Shown piece by piece: positions 16,450 through 24,820 of a stretch of 64,000 bases of DNA. The DNA lies in assembly GCA_035533595.1 (NCBI GenBank), contig DATLTN010000053.1:1-64000 (forward strand). Reading direction: 5' to 3'. The DNA comes from Acidimicrobiales bacterium (GTDB lineage: Bacteria > Actinomycetota > Acidimicrobiia > Acidimicrobiales > Bog-793). Each line of letters starts with the position of its first letter. Positions within the stretch are counted from its first letter, which is position 1. The notes below the pieces were generated by a model. That model was not told the origin of the DNA. It worked only from the letters and a program-made list of their open reading frames with translations, and searched no databases. The position numbers were made by a program, and so were the translations under genes.

Positions 16450-16967
16450 GCGCCCTCCTCCTCGCGGCGGCGCACCCCTCGGCGTTGCAGACGGCGACCG
16501 ACCCCTCGATCGGCGCCTCGCTCATGAAGATGGTCCTCGGCCTCGGCGGGGTGATCGTGTCGATTCTCGTCGTCTCGAAGGTCCTCCAGTACCTGCGCAA
16601 GGGCACCGCGCCGCGCCGCGCCGCCACCGGCGGCCTCGAGGTCCTCTCGCGGCAGAGCCTCGGCAAAGGGCTGCAGCTCGCGGTGGTGCGCTTCAACGGC
16701 CGCGAGGTCCTCGTCGGGATCGCCGGCCAGCAGATCTCCTTCCACGAGCCGACGGCCGCCACCTTGGAGGGCGAGCTCGCCCTCCTCGGGGCCGGTGGGC
16801 CCGAGGCGAGCGCACCCGTCGCGGCGAGCGGCCTCGCGGGGGCGCTCGCCGGCCTCACCGGCCGCGGCGCTGGGCTGCAGCAGGGACGCGCCCTCGCCGG
16901 CCTCGGCGGCGGGAGCGGCACTGCGGCGAGCTTCCTCGACCGCCTCCGCGACGCGACTACCCGCTAG
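16446..16967 (+). CDS. fliO: Flagellar biosynthesis protein FliO
   Basis: A 173-residue protein between fliN and fliP, the normal fliO position. It has one membrane helix (about 27-46, MVLGLGGVIVSILVVSKVLQ) and a cytoplasmic domain with the FliO pattern LEVLSRQSLGKGLQLAVVRF (about 60-79) and REVLVGIAGQQIS. The C-terminal tail is Gly/Ala-rich. FliO assists assembly of the FliP-FliQ-FliR export gate. GTG start overlapping the fliN stop. Confidence 0.9.
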   Translation: MSALLLAAAHPSALQTATDPSIGASLMKMVLGLGGVIVSILVVSKVLQYLRKGTAPRRAATGGLEVLSRQSLGKGLQLAVVRFNGREVLVGIAGQQISFHEPTAATLEGELALLGAGGPEASAPVAASGLAGALAGLTGRGAGLQQGRALAGLGGGSGTAASFLDRLRDATTR

Positions 16968-16981
16968 CGCGAGCCGACCCC

Positions 16982-17662
16982 GTGCCCACCTTGTTCGCCG
17001 CGTCGTCGGTGACGTTGAACTTCGGGAACAGTCTCGCGAAGCCGACGTCGAGCCTGCTCATCCTGCTCACCGTCACGGTGCTCTCCGTCGCGCCCTCGCT
17101 GTTCATCCTGCTCACCGGCTTCGTCCGCATCACGATCGTCCTCGGCCTCACCCGCCAGGCGCTCGGTCTGCAGACGACGCCGCCGAACCAGGTGATCGCC
17201 GGCCTCGCGCTGTTCCTCTCGCTGTTCATCATGACGCCGACCCTCTCGGCGATGAACCACGACGCGCTGCAGCCCTACCTGCACGGCCGGATCAACGCCG
17301 GGCAGGCCTTCGGCAAGGCCGAGGTGCCGCTCAAGACGTGGCTGCTCAAGCAGACCGGCACCGACGAGCTGAACATGACCGACAAGTTCGCGGGCGCCTC
17401 CCCCGCGCAGCCCGCCGAGGCGCCGCTGCAGGCGATCATCCCCGCCTTCCTGCTCAGCCAGCTGAAGTCGGCCTTCATCATCGGCTTCGTGATCTTCGTG
17501 CCGTTCCTCATCATCGACCTGATCGTCTCGGCGACGTTGATGTCGATGGGCATCGTGATGCTGCCACCGACCCTCGTCTCGCTGCCGTTCAAGCTGTTGC
17601 TCTTCGTCCTCGTGAACGGCTGGTCCCTCGTCGTCGGCTCTCTCGTGACGAGCTTCCGGTGA
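16982..17662 (+). CDS. fliP: Flagellar export gate protein FliP
   Basis: FliP of 226 residues, the main subunit of the FliP5-FliQ4-FliR1 export gate. Four hydrophobic segments are visible (about 22-50, 67-88, 150-178, 185-215), with the family motifs FVRITIVLGLTRQALG and PPNQVIAGLALFLS. The N-terminus is short and has no long cleaved signal peptide. GTG start; a GTG that overlaps the stop begins fliQ. Confidence 0.97.
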   Translation: MPTLFAASSVTLNFGNSLAKPTSSLLILLTVTVLSVAPSLFILLTGFVRITIVLGLTRQALGLQTTPPNQVIAGLALFLSLFIMTPTLSAMNHDALQPYLHGRINAGQAFGKAEVPLKTWLLKQTGTDELNMTDKFAGASPAQPAEAPLQAIIPAFLLSQLKSAFIIGFVIFVPFLIIDLIVSATLMSMGIVMLPPTLVSLPFKLLLFVLVNGWSLVVGSLVTSFR

Positions 17663-17934
17663 CCGAGCAGATCGCCCTCTCGCTCGCCGCCAACGCGATG
17701 GCGACGGCCGCGAAGCTCGCCGCGCCGATCGTCCTCTCGGCGATGGCCGTCGGCCTGCTCGTCTCGATCTTCCAGTCGGTGACCCAGATCCAGGAGATGA
17801 CGCTCACCTTCGTGCCGAAGCTGATCGCCGTCGGCATCGTCTTCACGACCGCCGGCCACTGGATGCTCTCGACCTACATCGGTTACGTCGACAACCTCTT
17901 CAACAGCATCCCGCAGCTCCTCGCCGGCGGTTAG
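17659..17934 (+). CDS. fliQ: Flagellar export gate protein FliQ
   Basis: FliQ of 91 residues with two membrane helices (about 20-42 and 53-75) and the conserved core VSIFQSVTQIQEMTLTFVPK. GTG start overlapping the fliP stop by 4 nt. Normal length for the family. Confidence 0.97.
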   Translation: MTEQIALSLAANAMATAAKLAAPIVLSAMAVGLLVSIFQSVTQIQEMTLTFVPKLIAVGIVFTTAGHWMLSTYIGYVDNLFNSIPQLLAGG

Positions 17935-17936
17935 CC

Positions 17937-18704
17937 GTGGGGCTCTCGGTCAACGCGACCTGGCTGATCGCCTTCCTCCTCGCCTTCGTGCGCGCCGGGG
18001 CGTGGATGATCGCGATGCCGGCCTTCTCGGACATCAAGGTGATCCCGCCGATCGCCGTCGCCTGCTCGGCGGCGGGGCTCGCGATCCTCGCCGCCCCCAC
18101 GATCCCCGCCTCGGCGCTCCCCGTCGACACCCCCGGGCTGATCGGCGCGATCCTCCTGCAGGCGCTCACCGGGGCGGCGATGGGCTTCGTCGTCAACCTC
18201 ATCCTGCAGGCCTTCACGGCCGCGGGGAGCGTCCTTGACCTCGCGGGGGGCCTCAACCTGCCCGGTGCGGTCGACCCGCTCTCCACCAACCAGACGCCGA
18301 TGGTCGGCCAGTTCTACCAGCAGGTCGCGCTGCTGTTGCTCTTCGGCACCGGGGGCTACCTGGAGATCGTCGCCGGCTTCCTGCACTCGTTCAAGCTGCA
18401 GAGCTTCGACCTCGGCTCGCTGCACCTGCTCGCGGTCGTGCTCACCGCCGACCTCGCGACGCTGTGGACCTCGGCGCTCGAGATGGCCGGGCCGGTGCTC
18501 CTCGTGCTGTTCACGACGCAGGTCGCGTTGGCGCTGCTCTCGCGCGCCGCCCCGCAGCTCAACGTCTGGCAGCTCGGCATGCCGCTGCAGATCTTCCTCA
18601 CCCTCTCCCTCGTCGCCGTCGCGATCACCGTCTTCCCCGCCTATCTGACCGGGGCCGTGAGCCACGCGGTGAACGACGTCGGCGCGCTCTTCGGTGCCCA
18701 CTGA
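17937..18704 (+). CDS. fliR: Flagellar export gate protein FliR
   Basis: FliR of 255 residues, the third gate component, with six hydrophobic segments spread over the whole length. Family features include the AGAWMIAMPAFSD segment near 20-32 and LTGAAMGFVVNLILQAFTAA near 75-94. The GTG start lies 2 nt after the fliQ stop, and the stop shares one base with the flhB ATG. Confidence 0.96.
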   Translation: MGLSVNATWLIAFLLAFVRAGAWMIAMPAFSDIKVIPPIAVACSAAGLAILAAPTIPASALPVDTPGLIGAILLQALTGAAMGFVVNLILQAFTAAGSVLDLAGGLNLPGAVDPLSTNQTPMVGQFYQQVALLLLFGTGGYLEIVAGFLHSFKLQSFDLGSLHLLAVVLTADLATLWTSALEMAGPVLLVLFTTQVALALLSRAAPQLNVWQLGMPLQIFLTLSLVAVAITVFPAYLTGAVSHAVNDVGALFGAH

Positions 18705-19876
18705 TGCCCACCTCGGACAAGCACGCACGCACCGAGAAGCCGACCCCGAAGCGCAAGAAGGAGGCGCGCGACAAGGGCAAGGTCGCCCGCTCCGCGGACA
18801 TCACCGCCTTCGCCGGCCTGCTCGGCGCGTCGACGCTGCTGCCGGCGCTGTTCTCCTCGGCGCGCGGCAAGGTCCTCAACCTCGTGGACGAGGCGATGAA
18901 CGTCGCCCGCAACCCGAGCCCGCAGGGGGCCGAGACGGTCTTCGGCCACGGCCTGATGGCCGTGCTCCAGGTGATCGTCCCCCTCGCCGGCGGCCTCGCC
19001 CTCCTCGGTTGCGTCGCCAACCTCGCACAGGTGGGGCTGCACCTCTCGGGGAAGGGGCTCGCCCCGCAGTTCTCGCGCATCAGCCCGAAAGGGGGCCTGA
19101 AGCGCCTCTTCTCCGCGGCGAACGGGGTCAACCTCGCGAAGCAGCTCGCGAAGGTCGCGCTCCTCGGGGCGCTCACCACCTCGGTGATCACCACGCTGCT
19201 GCACGCCGTCCCCGCCGGCTCCCCCGAGCCGCTGATCGCGACCGTCGGGATCGGCGCCAGCCACCTCCTCGGCTTCATCCGCATCGTCGCCACCCTCGGC
19301 GTCGCCCTCGGCATCGCCGATTTCCTCTACCAGCGCAAACACCTCCTCGACACCTTGAAGATGACCAAGCAGGAGGTGAAGGACGAGGCCCGCCAGCGCG
19401 AGGGCGACCCGGCGGTGAAGGCGGACCTCCGCCGCCGCGCCTACGCGATCGCCCGTTCGCGCACCCTCGCCGCGGTGCGCGGCGCCGACGTGGTCGTCGC
19501 CAACCCCACCCACTACGCCGTCGCCCTCCGCTACGACAAGGCGCGCGCCGCGGCGCCCGTCGTGCTCGCGAAGGGCGAGGGGTCACTGGCGCTGCGGATC
19601 AAGGCCGAGGCGGCGCGCTGCCTGATCCCCGTCGTCGAGGACCCGCCGCTCGCCCGCTACCTCTTCGCGACGACCGAGGCGGGCCGTGCGGTCCCCGCCG
19701 AGATCTACGTCGCCGTCGCCCGCCTGCTCGCCTTCATCTACTCGCTGCCGCCGACCTTCACCGGCGGGGCGATCCACTCCTTCCCCCACTCGCACGTCCC
19801 CTACGACCCCGCCGACGGCCCGCGACCCGATGACGAGGACCTCGTCGGGGCGGGCACACGAGGAGGCACCCCGTGA
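18704..19876 (+). CDS. flhB: Flagellar export switch protein FlhB
   Basis: FlhB of 390 residues, which switches export from rod/hook to filament substrates. The N-terminal EKPTPKRKKEARDKGKVARS motif, four membrane helices (about 32-52, 86-108, 148-168, 186-206) and the autocleavage site NPTH at 267-270 are all present. The cytoplasmic tail after the cleaved domain is Pro/Asp-rich and ends at a GTG-overlapping stop, so the next gene is translationally coupled. Confidence 0.97.
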   Translation: MPTSDKHARTEKPTPKRKKEARDKGKVARSADITAFAGLLGASTLLPALFSSARGKVLNLVDEAMNVARNPSPQGAETVFGHGLMAVLQVIVPLAGGLALLGCVANLAQVGLHLSGKGLAPQFSRISPKGGLKRLFSAANGVNLAKQLAKVALLGALTTSVITTLLHAVPAGSPEPLIATVGIGASHLLGFIRIVATLGVALGIADFLYQRKHLLDTLKMTKQEVKDEARQREGDPAVKADLRRRAYAIARSRTLAAVRGADVVVANPTHYAVALRYDKARAAAPVVLAKGEGSLALRIKAEAARCLIPVVEDPPLARYLFATTEAGRAVPAEIYVAVARLLAFIYSLPPTFTGGAIHSFPHSHVPYDPADGPRPDDEDLVGAGTRGGTP

Positions 19877-21312
19877 CCCAGCTGCTCCCCGCCCCCACCT
19901 CCCCGCCCGCAGCGGCGGCGCCCCGCGGCGCGCTCGCGCCGCCGGCGCCCGGGCCGCGCGAGCTCGCGGCGACGCTGCAGCTGCGCGCGCTGCTCGACGA
20001 GTGCTCGTGGCCGCACCTGCACCTCTACGTCGGCCACGGCGAGCCCTTCGCCGCCGAGCCGGCGCGCGCCCTCGCGGCCGTCGAGGAGCTCCCCGCGCTC
20101 CCCCGTCGCCTGCTGCGCCTGCTCGGCCTCGGCCTCCCCGTCCCCGACGACGGCGCGCCCCCCGAGAGCCGCGCCGCCGAGGCCGCGCTCCTCGACGCCG
20201 GCCTCCTCACCCGCGGCGGCGGCGCGCTGCGCACGACTGGCTGGGTGGTCGCCCCCGCGCTCGGTGGCGAGGTGATCATGGGCACCCCCTCCACCTACAT
20301 CTCGGGCGGGAGCGTCGGCGCCCTCGCCTACCTCGGGAGCGACTCACTGCTCCTCGCGAAGCTCCTCGGCCCGCTGCAGGGGCGCTCCTTCCTCGACCTC
20401 GGGGCGGGCTGCGGGGCGCAGGGGCTGCTCACGGCGCGCGGCGCGGCGCGCGCCGTGCTCACCGACATCGACGCCTTCTCACTCAGGGTCTCGGCGCTCA
20501 ACTGGGCGCTGAACGCCGTCGAGCACCCGGTGCTGCTCGGCGAGGGCGACCTCTACGCCCCCCTCGCCGGAGAGCGGGTCGACGTCATCGCCGTCCTCCC
20601 CCCCTACCTGCCGAGCTTCCCCGAGGCGGGCGTGTCGGTGACCGCCGCCGGTGGCCTCGACGGCCTCACCTTCATCCGCCGCCTGCTCGCCGGGGCGGGC
20701 GAGGCGCTCAACCCCGGTGGCGAGCTCGTCGCCCTCGCGCAGCTGCAGTGCGACGACGACGGCCCGCTCCTCGAGCGCGAGCTCGCCGAGCTCGCCCCCG
20801 AGCTCGCGGTGCAGCTCGTCCTTTTCGACCGCCACCCGCTGCAGCCCTACCTCGCCGAGCTCAGCGGTCGGCTGGTGCGCCACGGCTCGGCCGTGGAGCC
20901 GCGCGCCCTCGCCGCCCGTTTCGAGGCGACGCTGCGCTCGCGGGGCGTCACCGGGGTGTGCACGGCGGCGATCCGCGGCCGCCGCGTGACGGGCGGCGGC
21001 GCAACGCGCGTCCTCGGCCCCCCCGGTGCCCTCCTCTCGCGCGACGTGCTCGCGCCGGCCCCGGGCGTCACGACGGGCCGGGCCGGGGGGCAGGCCAGCC
21101 TCGCGGGCGCCGGCCTCCCGGCGATGCCGCTCGACCCCGTGACCGCGGCGCTCGTCGCGGCGCTCGACGGCGAGCGCACCATCGCCGCAGCGGCGGCGCG
21201 GGCGTGGGGGGCGCCGGTCGGCGCCACGCCGCAGCAGCTCGCCGAGCAGGCCGCGTTGCGCCTCGGCGACCTCTTCGGCCGTGGCTACCTCGTCCGCTGC
21301 GCGGTGCGCTAG
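19873..21312 (+). CDS. Class I SAM-dependent methyltransferase (MTS-type), coupled to flhB
   Basis: A 479-residue protein whose GTG start overlaps the flhB stop, so it is the last gene of the flagellar operon. Residues about 145-275 form a Rossmann-type methyltransferase core: motif I is FLDLGAGCGAQGLLTA (about 172-187), then LTDIDAFSLRVSALNW, and the motif IV loop reads LPPYLPS where many N-methyltransferases have NPPY. The N-terminal 140 residues resemble the accessory domain of actinobacterial proteins with a methyltransferase-small domain. The target is not known. Its position suggests modification of a flagellar protein, flagellin being an obvious candidate, but a general RNA or protein methyltransferase cannot be excluded. 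Confidence 0.75.
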   Translation: MTQLLPAPTSPPAAAAPRGALAPPAPGPRELAATLQLRALLDECSWPHLHLYVGHGEPFAAEPARALAAVEELPALPRRLLRLLGLGLPVPDDGAPPESRAAEAALLDAGLLTRGGGALRTTGWVVAPALGGEVIMGTPSTYISGGSVGALAYLGSDSLLLAKLLGPLQGRSFLDLGAGCGAQGLLTARGAARAVLTDIDAFSLRVSALNWALNAVEHPVLLGEGDLYAPLAGERVDVIAVLPPYLPSFPEAGVSVTAAGGLDGLTFIRRLLAGAGEALNPGGELVALAQLQCDDDGPLLERELAELAPELAVQLVLFDRHPLQPYLAELSGRLVRHGSAVEPRALAARFEATLRSRGVTGVCTAAIRGRRVTGGGATRVLGPPGALLSRDVLAPAPGVTTGRAGGQASLAGAGLPAMPLDPVTAALVAALDGERTIAAAAARAWGAPVGATPQQLAEQAALRLGDLFGRGYLVRCAVR

Positions 21313-21346
21313 CGGCCCCTGCCCGTTGTGGCATGGATCCTCACAG

Positions 21347-22138
21347 TCAGCCGATGCCCGTGTCACCACCGTCGATGTCGAAGACGCCGGCGGTGATCCA
21401 CGACGCGGCGGGCGAGAGCAGGAACAGGACGAGGCTCGCGACGTCCTCCGGGGTGCCGACGCGCCCGAGCGAGATCTGCTTCATCACCGCCGCGAGGCGC
21501 TCGGGCGCTCGGCTCGCGCTCGTGCGGGGCGTGTCGATGTGGCCCGGCGCGACCGCGTTCACCCGCACCTGCGGTGCGAACTCCCGTCCCATGGTCTTGG
21601 TGAGGTTGTTGAGCGCCGCCTTGCTCGCCCCGTAGGCGCCCATCAGCCCGGCGCTCGGGGATCGCCCGGAGAGCGAGCTCACGTGCACGATCGCCCCTCC
21701 CCCCGCCTCGCGCAGGTACGGGAGGGCCGTCTTGCTGCAGAGGAAGGCACCGACGACGTTCAACCGGTAGGACTCGATGAAGTCCTCGCCGGAGAGCGAC
21801 TCGAGCGGTCCGCGCGTGAAGGTGTCCGAGAAGCTTCCCCCCGCCGAGTTGACGAGGTGGTCGACCCGGCCGAAGCGCTCGACCGTCGCGGCGAACAGGC
21901 GGGCGACCGACGCCTCGTCCCGCACGTCGACCGCGACGCCGGCGGCCTCGACGCCCTCGGCCTCCAGCGCGGCCTGCGCGTTGGCGCAGTTCTCCTCGCT
22001 GCGCGAGCAGACGACGACGCGCGCGCCGGCCGCGCCGAGCGCGCCCGCGATGCCGGCGCCGATGCCGGCGGTGCCGCCGGTGACGACGGCGACCTTGCCG
22101 CTGAAGTCCAACTGCTCGGCGATCTCGTTGCGCGCCAT
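21347..22138 (-). CDS. SDR family NAD(P)-dependent oxidoreductase
   Basis: A 263-residue classical short-chain dehydrogenase. The cofactor motif TGGTAGIG is at about 20-27, the structural VNSAGG replaces the usual NNAG, and the catalytic YGASK (Tyr-x3-Lys) is preceded by a Ser in HVSSLSG. The substrate cannot be inferred. It is convergent with the flagellar operon and begins a stretch of genes with no link to motility. The ATG at 22138 has AGGAGG about 10 nt upstream; longer in-frame reading to 22678 is antisense sequence without family similarity. Confidence 0.9.
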   Translation of the reverse strand: MARNEIAEQLDFSGKVAVVTGGTAGIGAGIAGALGAAGARVVVCSRSEENCANAQAALEAEGVEAAGVAVDVRDEASVARLFAATVERFGRVDHLVNSAGGSFSDTFTRGPLESLSGEDFIESYRLNVVGAFLCSKTALPYLREAGGGAIVHVSSLSGRSPSAGLMGAYGASKAALNNLTKTMGREFAPQVRVNAVAPGHIDTPRTSASRAPERLAAVMKQISLGRVGTPEDVASLVLFLLSPAASWITAGVFDIDGGDTGIG

Positions 22139-22162
22139 CGTCTCGTCCTCCTGTGCTCGTGA

Positions 22163-22624
22163 TCCGGTTCGGGCGGCCGAGAGCATCTCACGAAGCAACG
22201 GGGCGCCCCCGCGCTCGCAACCGACGGGACGTATCTCTTCCCGCTCCGCACGGCCACCGAGGTACGGGTCGTCCTCGGGAGCGGGCTCCTCTTCGCCCTG
22301 GTCGCGATCGGCGCCCTGGCGCTCGCCAGCGTGACCCGCCGTGGCTCGGGGGCGGTCGTCACCGGCGTCGTCGCCTTCGCGCTGCCGTTCATCGTCCTTT
22401 CCGAATCGCTCCGTTCGGGCGCCGACTCGTTGCTGTGGTTCACCCCCGTCGCCGGCTTCTCGATCCAGGGCACCCTGCCCCGGTTCGCCCAGGTCGCCGG
22501 CGACTACACGATGGGCAACGGCTACTACCCGCTCTCGCCGTGGACCGGCATCGCCGTGCTCGGCGCCTGGACCGCCGTCGCCCTCGGAGCGGCCCTGTGG
22601 TCGTTGGGGCACCGGGACGTCTGA
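22163..22624 (+). pseudogene. C-terminal remnant of an ABC-2-type transporter permease
   Basis: The reading frame is open from 22163 to the stop at 22622-22624 but has no good start codon near its beginning; the first plausible start is the GTG at 22331. The translation begins inside what looks like the late part of an ABC-2 permease: LFPLRTATEVRVVLG, three hydrophobic helices, PLSPWTGIAVLGAWTAVAL and a terminal LWSLGHRDV. The upstream half of such a protein and its ATPase gene are absent, and the sense frame is blocked by TGA at 22160. It is best read as the tail of a truncated transporter gene left beside the SDR gene. Confidence 0.6.
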
Positions 22625-22802
22625 ACCCAGCCGGCCCGGCATCTCCCCGCAACGACGAGCCGGCCACATCGAGGTCACAAGTGTCGCCGGGCGCCGGCCC
22701 CCCGCGACCTAGAACTGGCCTTCAGATGCTGGAGCCGGGGAGAGCGGGCACGCGACCGGGAGGTCGCCGAGACGACAGCGGGACGCGTTCGTCGCGACGA
22801 CG

Positions 22803-23072
22803 GTGCTCGTCACGGTGGGGCTGATCCTTGCCGCCTGTGGCGGCGGGCGCGCCTCCCCCGGCGTCGCGAACGCCGGCTCGGCGACGACCACGACCGAGGC
22901 CCGGTCCCCGACGGCGGGGGACGACGCGGACACCGCCGCGATGGGTTGCTCGGCAACGCCGCAGACCTGCGCGCCCGCGTCCCTGCGGGCCCGCGTCGCC
23001 ACCTCGCTGATCCTGCCAGCAGGTCACACCCACGTCACAGGCACGGCCGACGCGCGACGTCCCCCTTCGTAG
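22803..23072 (+). pseudogene. N-terminal fragment of a lipoprotein gene
   Basis: From a GTG at 22803 the frame reads a short hydrophobic segment ending in a lipobox (LILAACGGG), then SPGVANAGSATTTT, a composition typical of the start of small secreted actinobacterial lipoproteins. After about 45 residues the translation loses any recognisable pattern and stops at 23072. The segment resembles the start of the same family as the broken lipoprotein gene that follows, suggesting two tandem paralogues of which this one lost its body. The frame is open upstream to 22713 without an ATG, so the original start may be lost. Confidence 0.45.
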
Positions 23073-23074
23073 AA

Positions 23075-23088
23075 CGGTGCCGGCACCG
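23075..23088. repeat. 14-bp perfect palindrome before the broken lipoprotein gene
   Basis: CGGTGCCGGCACCG is perfectly self-complementary. It lies 23 nt before the ATG of the following lipoprotein gene and just after the preceding fragment. It could be an operator or the core of a terminator stem; there is no U-tract. Confidence 0.5.
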
Positions 23089-23110
23089 CTCGACCTTGGA
23101 GGCCGCCCGT

Positions 23111-23768
23111 ATGAGAAGCAATGAGGAGCGCGCTCGGGCCACCCAACGCCCAGGCCGGGCGGCACGGCGCCGCCGGGCGCTCCGCCTCCGGCGGCCCGTG
23201 GTGCTCACCGCGGTGTCGGCCGCGCTCGCGTTCGGCCTCTCGGCGTGCGGTGGCGGGCCGCCGGCACACGGCGTCGCGCGCACCGGGGGCGGCCCGAGGC
23301 GACCACCGCAGCGCGCAACCCCTCCGCCAGCGCGTCGCCGTACGACCGGGCGGTCGCCTACGCGAAGTGCATGCGCTCCCACGGCATCACCGACATGCCC
23401 GATCCCGACAACAGCGGCAACTTCGACCTGAAGGCCCTCCACCCGGCGGGGGCAGTGATCTCAACCCCGGCGATCCGCGCTACGCCGCCGCGAACACGAC
23501 CTGTCGGTACCTGCTCCCGAACGGCGGCCGCGTCACGCCGGCCGCGCGACAGCACGACCAGGCGCAGGCGCTCTTGTGGGCGCACTGCATGCGCGCCCAC
23601 GGCCTCGCGAACTTCCCCGATCCCGCCAGCAACGGCCTGATCGGAATTCAGTCCATCCGCTCCGCCGGCCTGGCGCCTACCTCGCCGCAGTTCCAGGCAG
23701 CAGACAGAGCCTGCGGGGCCTATCAGCCCGACAACGTCGGCATCAGCGCTGCGGGCGGTGGGCAGTGA
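23111..23768 (+). pseudogene. Lipoprotein with paired CMRxHG motifs, interrupted by two frameshifts
   Basis: The start is clear: GGAGG 8 nt before an ATG, a basic N-terminus and a signal with lipobox LSACGGG. The reading then passes through all three frames. Frame one holds the signal peptide, the second (from about 23283) holds AYAKCMRSHGITDMPDPDNS, and the third (from about 23450) holds RYAAANTTCRYLLPNGG and HCMRAHGLANFPDPASNG up to the stop at 23766-23768. Each shift falls at a run of five G (near 23279 and 23448), and adding one G at each restores a single frame of about 220 residues. The two CMRxHG-xxxPDP repeats are typical of a secreted actinobacterial lipoprotein family of unknown function. 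Either a recent pseudogene or a homopolymer sequencing error. Confidence 0.7.
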
Positions 23769-23805
23769 GGGCCCGGTCCGGGGCCGGGCGGCGACGTCGG
23801 GGCCC

Positions 23806-24495
23806 TCAGTAGAGCAGGGCGAGCACCGCTCCGAGCTCCTCGATCGTCTCGCCCCGCCAATCCTTCTCCTCGTCGTAGCGGAAGTACGCGTCCCCACGGC
23901 TCCTGAACAGCACCGACCGCAGCCCGGCGGCGAGCGCGCCGGTCAGCTCCGAGCTCCCGCCGTCGCCCACGTAGAGCGCGTCCGCCGGCCGGGTACCGAG
24001 GCCCTCGAGGACCACCTGGTACATCCTCGGGTCGGGCTTGCGCATTCCCATCTCACAAGAGAAGACGGCGCAGTCGACCAAGGGCGCGTACTCCGACCCC
24101 GACCAGAGGATCGGGATCTCGTCGGTGCAGTCCGAGAGCACGCCGATGGCGAGACGCCGCTCCCGCAGCGCCGCCAGCACTTCGATCGCGCCCGGCCGCG
24201 GGGCGAGCATCGCCTGCTGTCCCGACATGCGCAGCACGAGGGCGCGGTCGATGACCTCGGGGAGCAGCGAGCCACCGGCGCGCGCGGAGAGGGCCACGAG
24301 CTGTTCGCGGACGTCACCGAGCGAACCGCGGGCCCGCTCGTCGTAGGTCTCGCGCAGCGCGTCGCGCAGTGCGTCGGGGGCGGCGCCGAGGACCTCGGCG
24401 AGCTCGACGATCTGCTGCCCCCGGCTCGCCTCCGAGCCCGTCAGGGTGCCGAAGAGATCGAAGACGACCGCCGAGATCACCAAGCCATCATGCAA
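23806..24495 (-). CDS. HAD superfamily hydrolase
   Basis: A 229-residue haloacid-dehalogenase-type hydrolase. Motif I is VFDLFGTLTG (nucleophile Asp13, with the DLFGT form seen in dehalogenase-like members), motif II is SDCTDE, the Lys motif is MRKPDP and motif IV is VGDGGSSE. The cap is a small helical insert between motifs I and II, so it is a type C1 protein. Likely a small-molecule phosphatase; the substrate is unknown. It is read leftwards, towards the lipoprotein remnant, and has no obvious link to flagella. Confidence 0.88.
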   Translation of the reverse strand: MHDGLVISAVVFDLFGTLTGSEASRGQQIVELAEVLGAAPDALRDALRETYDERARGSLGDVREQLVALSARAGGSLLPEVIDRALVLRMSGQQAMLAPRPGAIEVLAALRERRLAIGVLSDCTDEIPILWSGSEYAPLVDCAVFSCEMGMRKPDPRMYQVVLEGLGTRPADALYVGDGGSSELTGALAAGLRSVLFRSRGDAYFRYDEEKDWRGETIEELGAVLALLY

Positions 24496-24538
24496 CGGCT
24501 GCCGCCTCGCCGCGGCCCGTCCCGCGCGGCTTGTCGCC

Positions 24539-24820
24539 TCAGGCGCGGGCGTCGAGGTAGATCGGGACCGGGACAGGGTCCGGGCGACGGAGCAGGCGCC
24601 CGGCCACCACCGCGAGTCGCGCCCCCAGTTCGGCCTCGAGCTCCGCGAGCTCGCCGAGGAGCTCCTGGGCGCGGCCGAGGAGCGCCGGGGGGAAGGGGCC
24701 GAGGTCGCCCGGGAGCTCGTAGGTCGGCGCCGCCGGCGCCCCGCCGAGGACGGCGCGGTGCTCGGCGAGGCGCGCCGCGAGGGCGTCGAGCGCCTCGTCC
24801 CAGCGCCCGCCCGCCGTCAC
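24539..24820 (-). CDS. Small protein coupled to fliS (FliT-like position)
   Basis: A 93-residue protein starting with GTG that overlaps the fliS stop (GTGA). The C-terminal half contains a Leu/Glu/Ala-rich helix (about 45-76) and it ends in a Pro/Val-rich tail (DPVPVPIYLDARA). Genes in this place after fliD-fliS often encode FliT, a FliD chaperone; the size and helical character fit but no FliT signature was recognised. It is the last gene of the fliD-fliS transcript. Confidence 0.55.
   Translation of the reverse strand: MTAGGRWDEALDALAARLAEHRAVLGGAPAAPTYELPGDLGPFPPALLGRAQELLGELAELEAELGARLAVVAGRLLRRPDPVPVPIYLDARA

Noticed and set aside
19873-21312. Assigning the methyltransferase as FliB-type flagellin lysine methylase
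   Set aside because: Sequence belongs to the methyltransferase-small group, not to the FliB family; only its position suggests a flagellar substrate.
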